DNA of 43,452 nucleotides from Oscillospiraceae bacterium (lineage in GTDB: Bacteria; Bacillota; Clostridia; Oscillospirales; Ruminococcaceae), in the NCBI GenBank assembly GCA_021202155.1, contig JAJQDP010000027.1:1-43452 (forward strand). The letters are read 5' to 3'. Every line of letters begins with the position of its first letter. Positions within the stretch are counted from its first letter, which is position 1. The translations under genes were made by a program, and so were the position numbers. Positions 22,759 to 29,867 of this stretch are shown here, in pieces. Under the pieces are notes generated by a model that did no database searches, was not told where the DNA came from, and saw only the letters and a list, made by a program, of their open reading frames with translations.

Positions 22759-24813
22759 CTCCAAAGGCTGTACCTCCTCCTGCATAAATACCTCCTGACA
22801 GCTTCTTGGGCTTGCCGAGTCCTCGATCCGGTGGTATGTTCCATCACTTGCCATCACCCGCGCTTTGACGTTGTCAAGCCTCAGCTCGTCTATTATGTGG
22901 AGGAGGCGTTTGCGGGTCTCTTTATCGGTGACCGGGCAGGCGACTTCTACCCTTCTCTCAGTATTTCGGGTCATAAAGTCTGCGGAGGCGATATAGAGGG
23001 CGGCGTCTGAGCCCCTTCCAAAGCAGTAGATTCGCGAGTGCTCAAGGTAACGTCCAACTATTGAGAACACCTTGATGTTTTCGGTCAAGCCCTCTATTCC
23101 TGGAAGAAGACAGCAGATGCCGCGGATGTTCATGACGACCTCGACTCCCGCCTGGGACGCCTCGGCTAATTTATCGATAATCTCGCGGTCGGTGAGGGAA
23201 TTTAGCTTTAAGAAGATGTAGCCGTCCGACTTCTTCTTGATTTCCTCGTCGATGAGCTCGATAACCCGCTCCTTGAGGCTGAACGGCGAGACAAGAAGGT
23301 GCTGGTACTTTCCGTCCAGGTTCACGGTTGCCATATTTTGGAAGAGCAACGCCGCGTCCTCGCCTATCTCCTGATTCGCGGTCATAAGTGAGAGGTCGGT
23401 GTACTGCTTCGCGGTCTTCTCGTTATAATTTCCCGTGCCAATCTGGGTGATGTATCTGACGTTTCCGCCGCCGCGGCGGCTATGCTCTCTTTTCGTAATC
23501 AGACAGATTTTCGAGTGAACCTTTATCCCCTCAAAACCGTAGAGGATGGTGCACCCTGCCTCCTCAAGCCTTTCAGCCCAGTGGATGTTGTTCTGCTCGT
23601 CAAACCGCGCCCTCAGTTCCATCAGGACGACAACATGCTTGCCGTTCTCGGCGGCGGCGCAGAGGTATTCGACCAGCCGTGCACCAGCGGCAAGCCTGTA
23701 GATAGTAATCTTGATGGAAAGTACGCTCGGGTCGACCGACGCCTCCGCAATCATCCGTAAAAACGGCTCCATCGACTCGTAGGGATAGAACATGAGAACG
23801 TCATGCTTCTCAATCTGCGGGATAATCTTCTCGTTTTTGTTGAGGTACGGTGTGAAATGTGGCTTGTAGACGGGGTCGCACAAAGTCGCTACGCTCTCCT
23901 TCGGGAGTAAATCACTCAGCGAGAAGAGATAGTCAAGGTGAATCGGGTACTTCATCGTGAAGACCTGCTCTCGACTGAGGGAAAGCGTCTTACAGAGCGT
24001 CGAGATGAGCTTTTCGCTTAAAGTCCCCTCGATTTCAAGGCGGACGGGCGCAAGACGACGGCGTTTTTTGACTATCTTCTGCATGAGCCCGCGGAAGTCG
24101 GTCTCGACATCGTATGCCTCGTCCTCCGGAGAGATGTCAGCGTTACGTGTGACCGAGATGACCGCCCGCTCGGTGATTTCATACTCGGAGAAGACTAAGT
24201 TCGCGAACTCGCAGAGAATATCCTCGGTTAAAATGAAGTGCACTCCCCGCTCCTCAAGCCGTAAAAACTTCGGAAGCTCCTGCGGAACGGGAAGAATACC
24301 GATAAGCTCCTGACCGTCCCGCCTTAGCGTCATGATGATGTTGAGCCCCTTGTTCGGGAGGTGCGGGAACGGGTTATGCATGTCGACTATCTGCGGCGAG
24401 AGAATCGGGCGAACCTCGTCCTCAAACCAGGCGGCAACCTGCTTTTTAGCTTTCTCGCTCAAGTCCTGATAGGAAAGTCTGCAGATATTGCAAGCCCGGC
24501 AGAGCGATTCAAGCTCCGCCATGACCTTGTCGCGCTTCTTATATAACGGTATCAACGCCTTGAAGATAGCCGAAAGCTGTTCCGAGGGCGTCTTTCCTGT
24601 CTTATTATCGATGTGCTCTTCTTTCAAGAGACTCATATCGTGGAGAGACCCCACCCGCACCATGAAGAATTCGTCCAAGTTCGACGTAAAAATAGCCGCG
24701 AACTTGAGTCTCTCCATCAGCGGCACGCTCTCGTCCTTGGCTTCCTCAAGAACTCTTTCGTTAAACCGAAGCCAACTGAGCTCTCTGTCCTGCGTATATC
24801 TAAGGTCATTCAT
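22702..24813 (-). CDS. ppk1: Polyphosphate kinase 1
   Basis: Reversibly transfers the gamma-phosphate of ATP to inorganic polyphosphate. It has 703 residues from the ATG at 24813, with GAGAGGG 5 nt upstream. N domain: RELSWLRFNERVLEEA and the FTSNLDEFFMVRVGSL stretch. The two phospholipase-D-like catalytic domains carry the conserved histidines in GIKVHSKICLI (autophosphorylated residue in the family) and YLEHSRIYCFG. RYITQIGTGNYNEKTA is also typical. Odd: the last 18 or so residues (EKPLRLRLRRIHLPFQGRH) are encoded by family A element A10, so the tail is acquired rather than native. It overlaps the end of the ppx gene by 8 nt, which implies translational coupling. Confidence 0.96.
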   Translation of the reverse strand: MNDLRYTQDRELSWLRFNERVLEEAKDESVPLMERLKFAAIFTSNLDEFFMVRVGSLHDMSLLKEEHIDNKTGKTPSEQLSAIFKALIPLYKKRDKVMAELESLCRACNICRLSYQDLSEKAKKQVAAWFEDEVRPILSPQIVDMHNPFPHLPNKGLNIIMTLRRDGQELIGILPVPQELPKFLRLEERGVHFILTEDILCEFANLVFSEYEITERAVISVTRNADISPEDEAYDVETDFRGLMQKIVKKRRRLAPVRLEIEGTLSEKLISTLCKTLSLSREQVFTMKYPIHLDYLFSLSDLLPKESVATLCDPVYKPHFTPYLNKNEKIIPQIEKHDVLMFYPYESMEPFLRMIAEASVDPSVLSIKITIYRLAAGARLVEYLCAAAENGKHVVVLMELRARFDEQNNIHWAERLEEAGCTILYGFEGIKVHSKICLITKREHSRRGGGNVRYITQIGTGNYNEKTAKQYTDLSLMTANQEIGEDAALLFQNMATVNLDGKYQHLLVSPFSLKERVIELIDEEIKKKSDGYIFLKLNSLTDREIIDKLAEASQAGVEVVMNIRGICCLLPGIEGLTENIKVFSIVGRYLEHSRIYCFGRGSDAALYIASADFMTRNTERRVEVACPVTDKETRKRLLHIIDELRLDNVKARVMASDGTYHRIEDSASPRSCQEVFMQEEVQPLEKPLRLRLRRIHLPFQGRH

Positions 24814-25714
24814 GAAATCCCTCTCCAATCACATGCTTGATAAGATAGCCCTCGCGAACTCCACACATGCTCACGGTTATCTCCTCGGCATTAAGTGCTT
24901 TCGATATGGTCTCAAGGACGATAAGTCCGGGGATGATGGTGTGGATTCTGTCGGGGACTATCTTCAGGAGCTCGTGGACGTTGTCGCTGTCTGGCTTCTT
25001 GATTCGCTTCAGGAGCATCTTGAGCTCCTCAACCGAAATGATTCTGTAGTCGTCCGAACGGCAGAAGAAGTGGTTCGCAACCTGTGACGCCGCTCTGACT
25101 GTCCCTCCGACTCCACAGATGTGCGCCACAGGGCTGAGGTCGACGTTCGCGCGCTCAAGCTGTTCTTCAACCGCTTTGCGAATCTTCTTTCGCTCATCCT
25201 CGGTCGGGTAGAAGCCGTTAACATAGCGGTTGAAGAGATTTAAACTTCCAATTGGCAGGCTGTAGGTCGAGAGTATCTTCCCGTCCTCATACCGGAGGAT
25301 TTCGGTTGAGCCGCCGCCTAAATCAAGCATGACGCCACTTTTGTGGGTGATGCCGAGTGTCGCTCCAGTGAAACTTAGAACCGCTTCCTCCTCGCCGGAG
25401 ATAACGTTAACTGAAATCCCCGTCTCCTCAAGTATACTCTCCACGACCTCCTCGGTATTCGAGATGTTTCTTAAAGGCGCGGTCGCGAAGACGTGCATAT
25501 CCGGAATCTCAAGGTTATCAAGAAGCTTCTTGTATTCAAGCAGAGTCTTGCAGATTATCCTGATTCCTTCTGAAGGAAGCCTCCCGGACTTAATGTAGCT
25601 GGCAACTCCCGCCATAGTTTTTCTGTGCATGAGAAGCCGGTTTTCGCCGTTCTCACACTTATAAACCGACAACCGAATGGTGTTCGATCCGATGTCAACA
25701 ATTCCGCAAATCAT
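24806..25714 (-). CDS. Ppx/GppA-family exopolyphosphatase
   Basis: ASKHA-fold phosphatase that releases phosphate from polyphosphate, or pppGpp in the GppA branch. It has 302 residues from the ATG at 25714; a GGGGG run 6 nt upstream serves as the ribosome site. Phosphate-1 motif GIVDIGSNTIRLSVYK (4-19), phosphate-2 motif SGVMLDLGGGSTEIL and GVGGTVRAASQVA. It is the short, single-domain form lacking the C-terminal HD-like domain of E. coli Ppx and GppA. Direct overlap with ppk1 favours polyphosphate turnover, so this pair would make and degrade polyphosphate; the GppA activity cannot be excluded. Confidence 0.92.
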   Translation of the reverse strand: MICGIVDIGSNTIRLSVYKCENGENRLLMHRKTMAGVASYIKSGRLPSEGIRIICKTLLEYKKLLDNLEIPDMHVFATAPLRNISNTEEVVESILEETGISVNVISGEEEAVLSFTGATLGITHKSGVMLDLGGGSTEILRYEDGKILSTYSLPIGSLNLFNRYVNGFYPTEDERKKIRKAVEEQLERANVDLSPVAHICGVGGTVRAASQVANHFFCRSDDYRIISVEELKMLLKRIKKPDSDNVHELLKIVPDRIHTIIPGLIVLETISKALNAEEITVSMCGVREGYLIKHVIGEGFHE

Positions 25715-25770
25715 CAAAATCCCCCGTTATCATATTATTATTTGTCGCAATATTACTCATATTCGGGTTT

Positions 25771-25776
25771 ATTATA
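25771..25776 (-). promoter_or_regulatory. Possible -10 box upstream of ppx
   Basis: A perfect TATAAT on the minus strand about 57 nt before the ppx start; no good -35 at 16-18 nt, so an activator-dependent or weak promoter is possible. Confidence 0.35.
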
Positions 25777-25823
25777 CGCGAGCCCACGTTAAGTCTGATA
25801 GCGCGGGGAGGTTAAATTTGGGT

Positions 25824-25904
25824 AAACCCCTCCACCGCGCTTCGCTCGGTCCCCCTCCGGAAGTTCGCTTGCGAACTTCATTTCAGAGGGAGGCTTTTGT
25901 TCGT
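25824..25904. repeat. Family A half element (A11)
   Basis: CCCCTCCACCGCGC-type end, CCCTCCGGAAGTTCGC/GCGAACTTC, GAGGGAGG-CTTTTG. The right half of the element is missing. Confidence 0.75.
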
Positions 25905-25917
25905 TCTATGTAATTTC

Positions 25918-25989
25918 TGTAGGGGCGGATATTATCCGCCCGAGCCAAAGCGTCAGCACTACAACGGGCGGATAATATCCGCCCCTACA
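25918..25989. repeat. Family B palindromic repeat (B4)
   Basis: A 72-bp copy closely similar to B3 across its inner spacer as well (both carry a CAGCACTACA/AC-GGGCGG stretch), directly following the half element A11. Confidence 0.9.
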
Positions 25990-26048
25990 ATTATCACTAC
26001 CGAAGCCGAATATTACCCTCCGTATACCCTAACTAAGCCGAATAAAGA

Positions 26049-26130
26049 TTGTTGAAAACTCTGTGAGTTTGTTGAAAAGAAAAGCCCGGATTAACGGGAT
26101 TCTCAACATTTTCAACAGAGTTTTCAACAA
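26049..26130. repeat. Nested inverted repeat of TTGAAAA motifs
   Basis: Outer arms TTGTTGAAAACTCTGT (26049-26064) and ACAGAGTTTTCAACAA (26115-26130) match over 16 of 16 bases. Within them lie further GTTGAAAA (26071) and TTTTCAACA (26109) copies and a CCCG/CGGG mini-stem. It is in the spacer beyond the terminator of the AAA gene; the remaining AT-rich 26131-26247 shows nothing else I can identify. Confidence 0.75.
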
Positions 26131-26247
26131 AAATTCAGCGAATACCGATTGTAAATCAAAAAATATGGGACATTCTCCCGAAAAAGCGCGAATAAAATTC
26201 GGAGAAGATTCGTGGATTTTTGGGGAGGGATTTTTGCGATTTTGACG

Positions 26248-26280
26248 AAAAAAGCCCGGGCTCAGGCTTTAAGTCCGGGC
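26248..26280 (-). terminator. Intrinsic terminator of the AAA/DUF4143 gene
   Basis: On the minus strand GCCCGG and CCGGGC around a loop, followed by a run of six T; it begins 6 nt after the stop codon. Confidence 0.8.
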
Positions 26281-26285
26281 TTCCG

Positions 26286-27638
26286 CTATTCAATTATGAG
26301 ATTCTCTTCACCTGACCCCGCTCCAAGGAACATCACGAAATAAATCGGCAGGTAGGTTATCTTACCCTTCGTCGTGATTTCCCGCTCGTTAGAGAGGACG
26401 TACGCCTTTTTCACATGATAGTCTTCGTTTGATACGAACGCGCTCAACGCACTGTGGGTGGTGTAATCCTTACCAGACTTGACCTCGATAGGAACTGCCG
26501 ACAAGCTTTCGTAGTCGTCGATAAGGTAGTCGACCTCTCCCTTCACCCGGTTGTCGTAATAGTAGAGCTTATTCCCGTGTGCCGCAAGCTCGCTCGCAAC
26601 GACCGTCTCATAAACAGAGCCAAGATTCACCGAGCGAATTTCGTCCATGATGGCGCGCATATTGTTCCCATAGAGAATTCCTGAAAGAATCCCCACATCG
26701 TTAAGGTATAACTTCAGGAGATTCTTTCCTTGGGATTGTGAAAGTGGGAACTGTGGGTTCGAGATAGCCTGGACGTTCAGAGCAATTCCCGCACTGATGA
26801 GGTATTCAAACTCGTCCTGGTAGTCGGAAAAGCTCTTGCCCCTTTTCCCTTCAATGCTCTGTGCAACAACCCGCTTCTTCTTGTTCTCCATGTTCGACGG
26901 AATCATGTCGTAAACCCTGCGGATTCTGAGCTTATTCTCAGAATCGTACTTGGAGGCGTCAGCCGCATAATAATCGTGAATTTCCGACTGAATCTCCCTG
27001 ACCCTCTGGATATTCCTGCTTTCCAAAAAAGTATTTACAGCATCGGGGAGTCCGCCGACGAGAAGATACTTCCTGAATAAATCCATCATCTTGTCATGTA
27101 AGCCCTCGTCCAGCGACTCTTTTTTCCGGAATTTGCCCCAAAGTGCCGAAACAGCCGCCTCATTCATCCCGTTTGCGTACAAAAACTCCTCGAAATCAAG
27201 CGGATACATCCTGACTTTTCTGATGCTCCCCATCGGAATTGATGTCGTCTGTGACAGTGTGACGCCAAGTAGCGAGCCGCTTGCGATAAAAGTGTACTTT
27301 CCATCCTGGGACAAGAACTTGAGAAGCGTCAGAAGCCCCGGATATGCCTGAATCTCGTCGATGAAAATAAGCGTGTTCTCTTTTTCGCGCATCTTATTTC
27401 CCTCAGTCATGCTTAGCCGAAGATAGAAATCCTCAACTGTCCTGACATCAGAAAAGAGCCGCTCTCCCAAAGAGTCCTCGACCATATTGATTTCGATAAA
27501 ATTCTCGAACATCCTTCGCCCGACATGCCGGATAATGAAGGTCTTTCCAACCTGCCTTGCGCCATCGATGAGAAGAATCTTCTCGCTATCACCGCGCAAG
27601 TGCTCCTCAATCACAGCTTCAATCTTACGATATAGCAT
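26286..27638 (-). CDS. AAA-family ATPase with C-terminal DUF4143 domain
   Basis: A 450-residue protein from the ATG at 27638, with GAGGTGG upstream; sixteen earlier codons in frame lie beyond the ribosome site and were rejected. The AAA_14 domain has Walker A GARQVGKT (26-33) and Walker B TLIFIDEIQAYP (D94, E95). The C-terminal DUF4143 region (about 370-405) contains GEVDYLI...VPIEVKSG, which matches the core E/D-x(n)-ExK pattern of PD-(D/E)xK nucleases. The family is widespread in anaerobes and archaea, often as scattered single genes; its function is not established. Here it stands alone, with its own promoter, terminator and flanking TTGAAAA repeats, so it may be a recently arrived, self-controlled unit (inference). 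Confidence 0.9.
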   Translation of the reverse strand: MLYRKIEAVIEEHLRGDSEKILLIDGARQVGKTFIIRHVGRRMFENFIEINMVEDSLGERLFSDVRTVEDFYLRLSMTEGNKMREKENTLIFIDEIQAYPGLLTLLKFLSQDGKYTFIASGSLLGVTLSQTTSIPMGSIRKVRMYPLDFEEFLYANGMNEAAVSALWGKFRKKESLDEGLHDKMMDLFRKYLLVGGLPDAVNTFLESRNIQRVREIQSEIHDYYAADASKYDSENKLRIRRVYDMIPSNMENKKKRVVAQSIEGKRGKSFSDYQDEFEYLISAGIALNVQAISNPQFPLSQSQGKNLLKLYLNDVGILSGILYGNNMRAIMDEIRSVNLGSVYETVVASELAAHGNKLYYYDNRVKGEVDYLIDDYESLSAVPIEVKSGKDYTTHSALSAFVSNEDYHVKKAYVLSNEREITTKGKITYLPIYFVMFLGAGSGEENLIIE

Positions 27639-27677
27639 AAAACCACCTCTTCTGAGAGTCCAAGCCCCATCCAAATG

Positions 27678-27835
27678 ACTTTTCAATAGTATTATACCCT
27701 ATTTTCAACCACTTTTCAATACTTTTCAGACCATTTTTTCATGACTTTTCAATACTTTTTTGCCCTCAAAAAAGTCACTTTTCAAACTTGCCTGTTTTGC
27801 ACTATTCTGTAAGCCATCCAAACTCCACTTTTCAC
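27678..27835 (-). promoter_or_regulatory. Cluster of TGAAAAGT repeats upstream of the AAA gene
   Basis: Read on the plus strand, ACTTTTCA occurs six times, starting at 27678, 27711, 27721, 27744, 27777 and 27827; three copies extend to ACTTTTCAATA. One copy overlaps the -35 box and one lies just downstream of the -10 box. The layout resembles an iterated operator or iteron array. Confidence 0.65.
27691..27719 (-). promoter_or_regulatory. Promoter of the AAA/DUF4143 gene
   Basis: TTGAAA (27714-27719), a 17-nt spacer and a perfect TATAAT (27691-27696) on the minus strand, 53 nt upstream of the start codon. Confidence 0.85.
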
Positions 27836-27851
27836 TCCCACCCTCCCCACT

Positions 27852-27881
27852 AAAAAATCCCGCCATTCAGCGGGATTTTTT
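27852..27881. terminator. Bidirectional terminator after the 90-residue gene
   Basis: AAAAAATCCCGC, a short loop and GCGGGATTTTTT. A/T runs on both sides allow termination in both directions. It begins directly after the stop codon at 27883. Confidence 0.9.
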
Positions 27882-27882
27882 C

Positions 27883-28155
27883 TTACCTCGTCGCGATCCA
27901 GTCGTGAGCGAGGTCGACTGCCTCGAAGAGGCTATGCTTTTCGGTGGTCTTGGTGATGCGCTCCATGACGGGGACGTTCTCGTCGGTCAGCATTCTGTAA
28001 ATCCTGACCTTAGTCGCGACGTCGACATCGCCGCGCTTCTCGGAAGCCGCAATCTGCATATACACGACCTCCTTATCACCCATGCTCCCATAATAGAGCT
28101 CGTTGCCCTTCCTCACAAGAGGAAAGCCTTTATATTCAAAGAATTTTTCTGCCAT
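27883..28155 (-). CDS. Conserved-looking hypothetical protein, 90 residues
   Basis: I do not recognise this protein. It is small, soluble and charged, without Cys, membrane segment or signal peptide. The N-terminal half (FFEYKGFPLVRKGNELYYGSMGDKEVVYMQI) looks like a beta hairpin region and the C-terminal half (about 48-90) like two helices. AAAGGAACGG precedes the ATG at a normal distance, and a strong terminator follows the stop immediately, which supports it as a real gene. It lies downstream of the ABC/DUF4340 operon with element A12 between, so it may be the last cistron of that transcript. Confidence 0.75.
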   Translation of the reverse strand: MAEKFFEYKGFPLVRKGNELYYGSMGDKEVVYMQIAASEKRGDVDVATKVRIYRMLTDENVPVMERITKTTEKHSLFEAVDLAHDWIATR

Positions 28156-28208
28156 AATATTCCGTTCCTTTCTGTATTAACTCGGTGAAAAACGCTCGCC
28201 TTTTAGGC

Positions 28209-28351
28209 TCGCGCCCTCTCAGTCACGCCTATGGCGTGCCAGCTCCCCCAAAGGGGGAGCCAAGTATTCGGGGAGCACTCATTCTCGGCTCTCCCTATGG
28301 GAGAGCTGTCAGCCCAACGGGCTGACTGAGAGGGCGCACCCGCAGGGTGCG
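28209..28351. repeat. Family A palindromic element (A12)
   Basis: GCGCCCTCTCAGTCACGCC/GGCGTG, CTCCCCC/GGGGGAG, a divergent core, GGCTCTCCC/GGGAGAGC, GTCAGCCC/GGGCTGAC-TGAGAGGGCGC and an outer GCACCC/GGGTGC hairpin. Core orientation is not clear in this copy. Confidence 0.8.
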
Positions 28352-28376
28352 TAATTACGCATTACGCATTACGAAC
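28352..28376 (-). repeat. Family C heptamer repeat (C6)
   Basis: On the minus strand TAATGCG/TAATGCG/TAATTAC, just after the TGA stop of the DUF4340 gene and abutting A12. Confidence 0.8.
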
Positions 28377-28379
28377 TTC

Positions 28380-29867
28380 TCACCACGCCATCAGTATATC
28401 ATCGCTTGTTCCGCCGTTGATGAACGTCTCGACATTCGTCCTGAGCGTCTGGATGTAGCTTATCGGCTGGCTGAAGGAGGTGATGCCGTTCATCTTTATC
28501 GTGACGCGGTTGTTGCCGTCGTCGTAGAATTCAAGAACATCTCCGCCCGTCTCGGTTATAATCTCCATCTTGCAGACAAGCTCGGCGTCTTCGTCCGGGT
28601 CTTCAAGGCAGAGGTCGTCGATGGGGCACTTCAAGATGAACTGATAGAGCACCTTGAAGGTGTCTATATCGACAAACTCGTTGTCATAAGTCGCAACGAG
28701 ATAGTCTTCATCTTCATCTGCAGTTACATCGAAGTAATAGGCTGTAGTCTCGCCGTCCTCGTAGAACTCGATGTTGATGTAGTCGACTCTGTAGATGTAG
28801 TTCGATGTCATCAGGCTCGACATGATGTCAACCGGCATGAAAGTCACCCACGGGAGGTCGTCGACCGAGAATGTGTAGACACAGTCTATTCCCTCGTAGT
28901 AGCCATAGTAGTATGCCGGCTCGCTCGTGTCATTACCCGAGTCGTCGGTGACATAGGATGCTACGTTTCCGATAATCAGGTGATATGTCTGGAGCTCAGC
29001 CTCGATTAGAACTGTGCAGTAAGGATCTGATAGACCATAGTAGTCCCAGTCCTCCTCGGTCGGGAACGGGCAGACAGCTTCAGTCGCCGTCAGCCCCCAT
29101 AGACCGTAGATAACGTCGTTGGAGTTGGTAATATCAAGATATGCGTAGACCGGAGAGGTCATGACCTGAGAAGATGCCATCGAAACCTCGTCAGTCGCAT
29201 AGTTCTTGGTGTCGTCCTCAAAGGTGACGTCGTAATCCAAATCCTTTCTCGTGACGGTCATATAATCGATGGTGGGCGATGTGCTCGTCGAGGAAAGCTC
29301 GCTCAGGATTATAAGGCTTATGAAGTCTTCCTTCGCGTAGTAGAAGTATCTTGAGGAGTTCGAGAGGACTGTGTAGACGTCGCTACTGCCGCCTAATCTT
29401 ACATAGACAGTGGAGCTCGTCGAGTCTGCCGAGTCGATTCCGTAGTAGACGGTGTAGACGGTGCCATCGGTGAGAGTAACGGTGACCTTTGCGGTCGGGT
29501 CGTCGTCCGAAAGACCGTATTTCTCAAGGTTCTCGGCGTTCTCTTCAACCAAGGACTGAGCAGTGATTGAGGAGATGCAGTTTCCTGCCGCCGCAAGGGT
29601 GGTGGAATTCTGGTTCAAGCCCTCAAGCTCGTCGATAGTGAAGGTTCCGTCATTCTGGGTGACGGTGTACTCGCCGTACTCATTTGAAATGACCATGGTC
29701 GCAATGTCGTCGCGGCTTCCGCTGTAGACGTAGGTCGTCGTGTCAACGGTTTCGTCGTCAGTGCTGACTGAGACATCAACCTGCGTCAGGAGAAGTATTC
29801 CCAAAACAACAAGCAAACTCAGAACAAAAACAGCGACAATTATAAGGCTTCTTTTCTTTGAGGTCAT
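28380..29867 (-). CDS. DUF4340 domain-containing membrane-anchored protein
   Basis: A 495-residue protein from the ATG at 29867, with GGAGG 8 nt upstream; it overlaps the gldG-like stop by one base (TAATG). An N-terminal membrane segment (about 7-28, KRSLIIVAVFVLSLLVVLGILLL) anchors a large extracellular part rich in Asp, Thr, Ser and Tyr. The sequence has repeated DUF4340-type units (e.g. LEKYGLSDDDPTAKVTVTLTDGTVYTVYYGID and YYGLSDPYCTVLIEAELQTYHLIIGNV). Members of the family almost always sit beside GldG-like genes; the biochemical role is unknown. It is probably a cell-surface partner of the ABC system encoded upstream. Confidence 0.88.
   Translation of the reverse strand: MTSKKRSLIIVAVFVLSLLVVLGILLLTQVDVSVSTDDETVDTTTYVYSGSRDDIATMVISNEYGEYTVTQNDGTFTIDELEGLNQNSTTLAAAGNCISSITAQSLVEENAENLEKYGLSDDDPTAKVTVTLTDGTVYTVYYGIDSADSTSSTVYVRLGGSSDVYTVLSNSSRYFYYAKEDFISLIILSELSSTSTSPTIDYMTVTRKDLDYDVTFEDDTKNYATDEVSMASSQVMTSPVYAYLDITNSNDVIYGLWGLTATEAVCPFPTEEDWDYYGLSDPYCTVLIEAELQTYHLIIGNVASYVTDDSGNDTSEPAYYYGYYEGIDCVYTFSVDDLPWVTFMPVDIMSSLMTSNYIYRVDYINIEFYEDGETTAYYFDVTADEDEDYLVATYDNEFVDIDTFKVLYQFILKCPIDDLCLEDPDEDAELVCKMEIITETGGDVLEFYDDGNNRVTIKMNGITSFSQPISYIQTLRTNVETFINGGTSDDILMAW

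Noticed and set aside
21619-25714. Permease, ppk1 and ppx as one operon
   Set aside because: The permease lies downstream of ppk1 but has its own consensus promoter, and A10 separates them; only ppx and ppk1 overlap.
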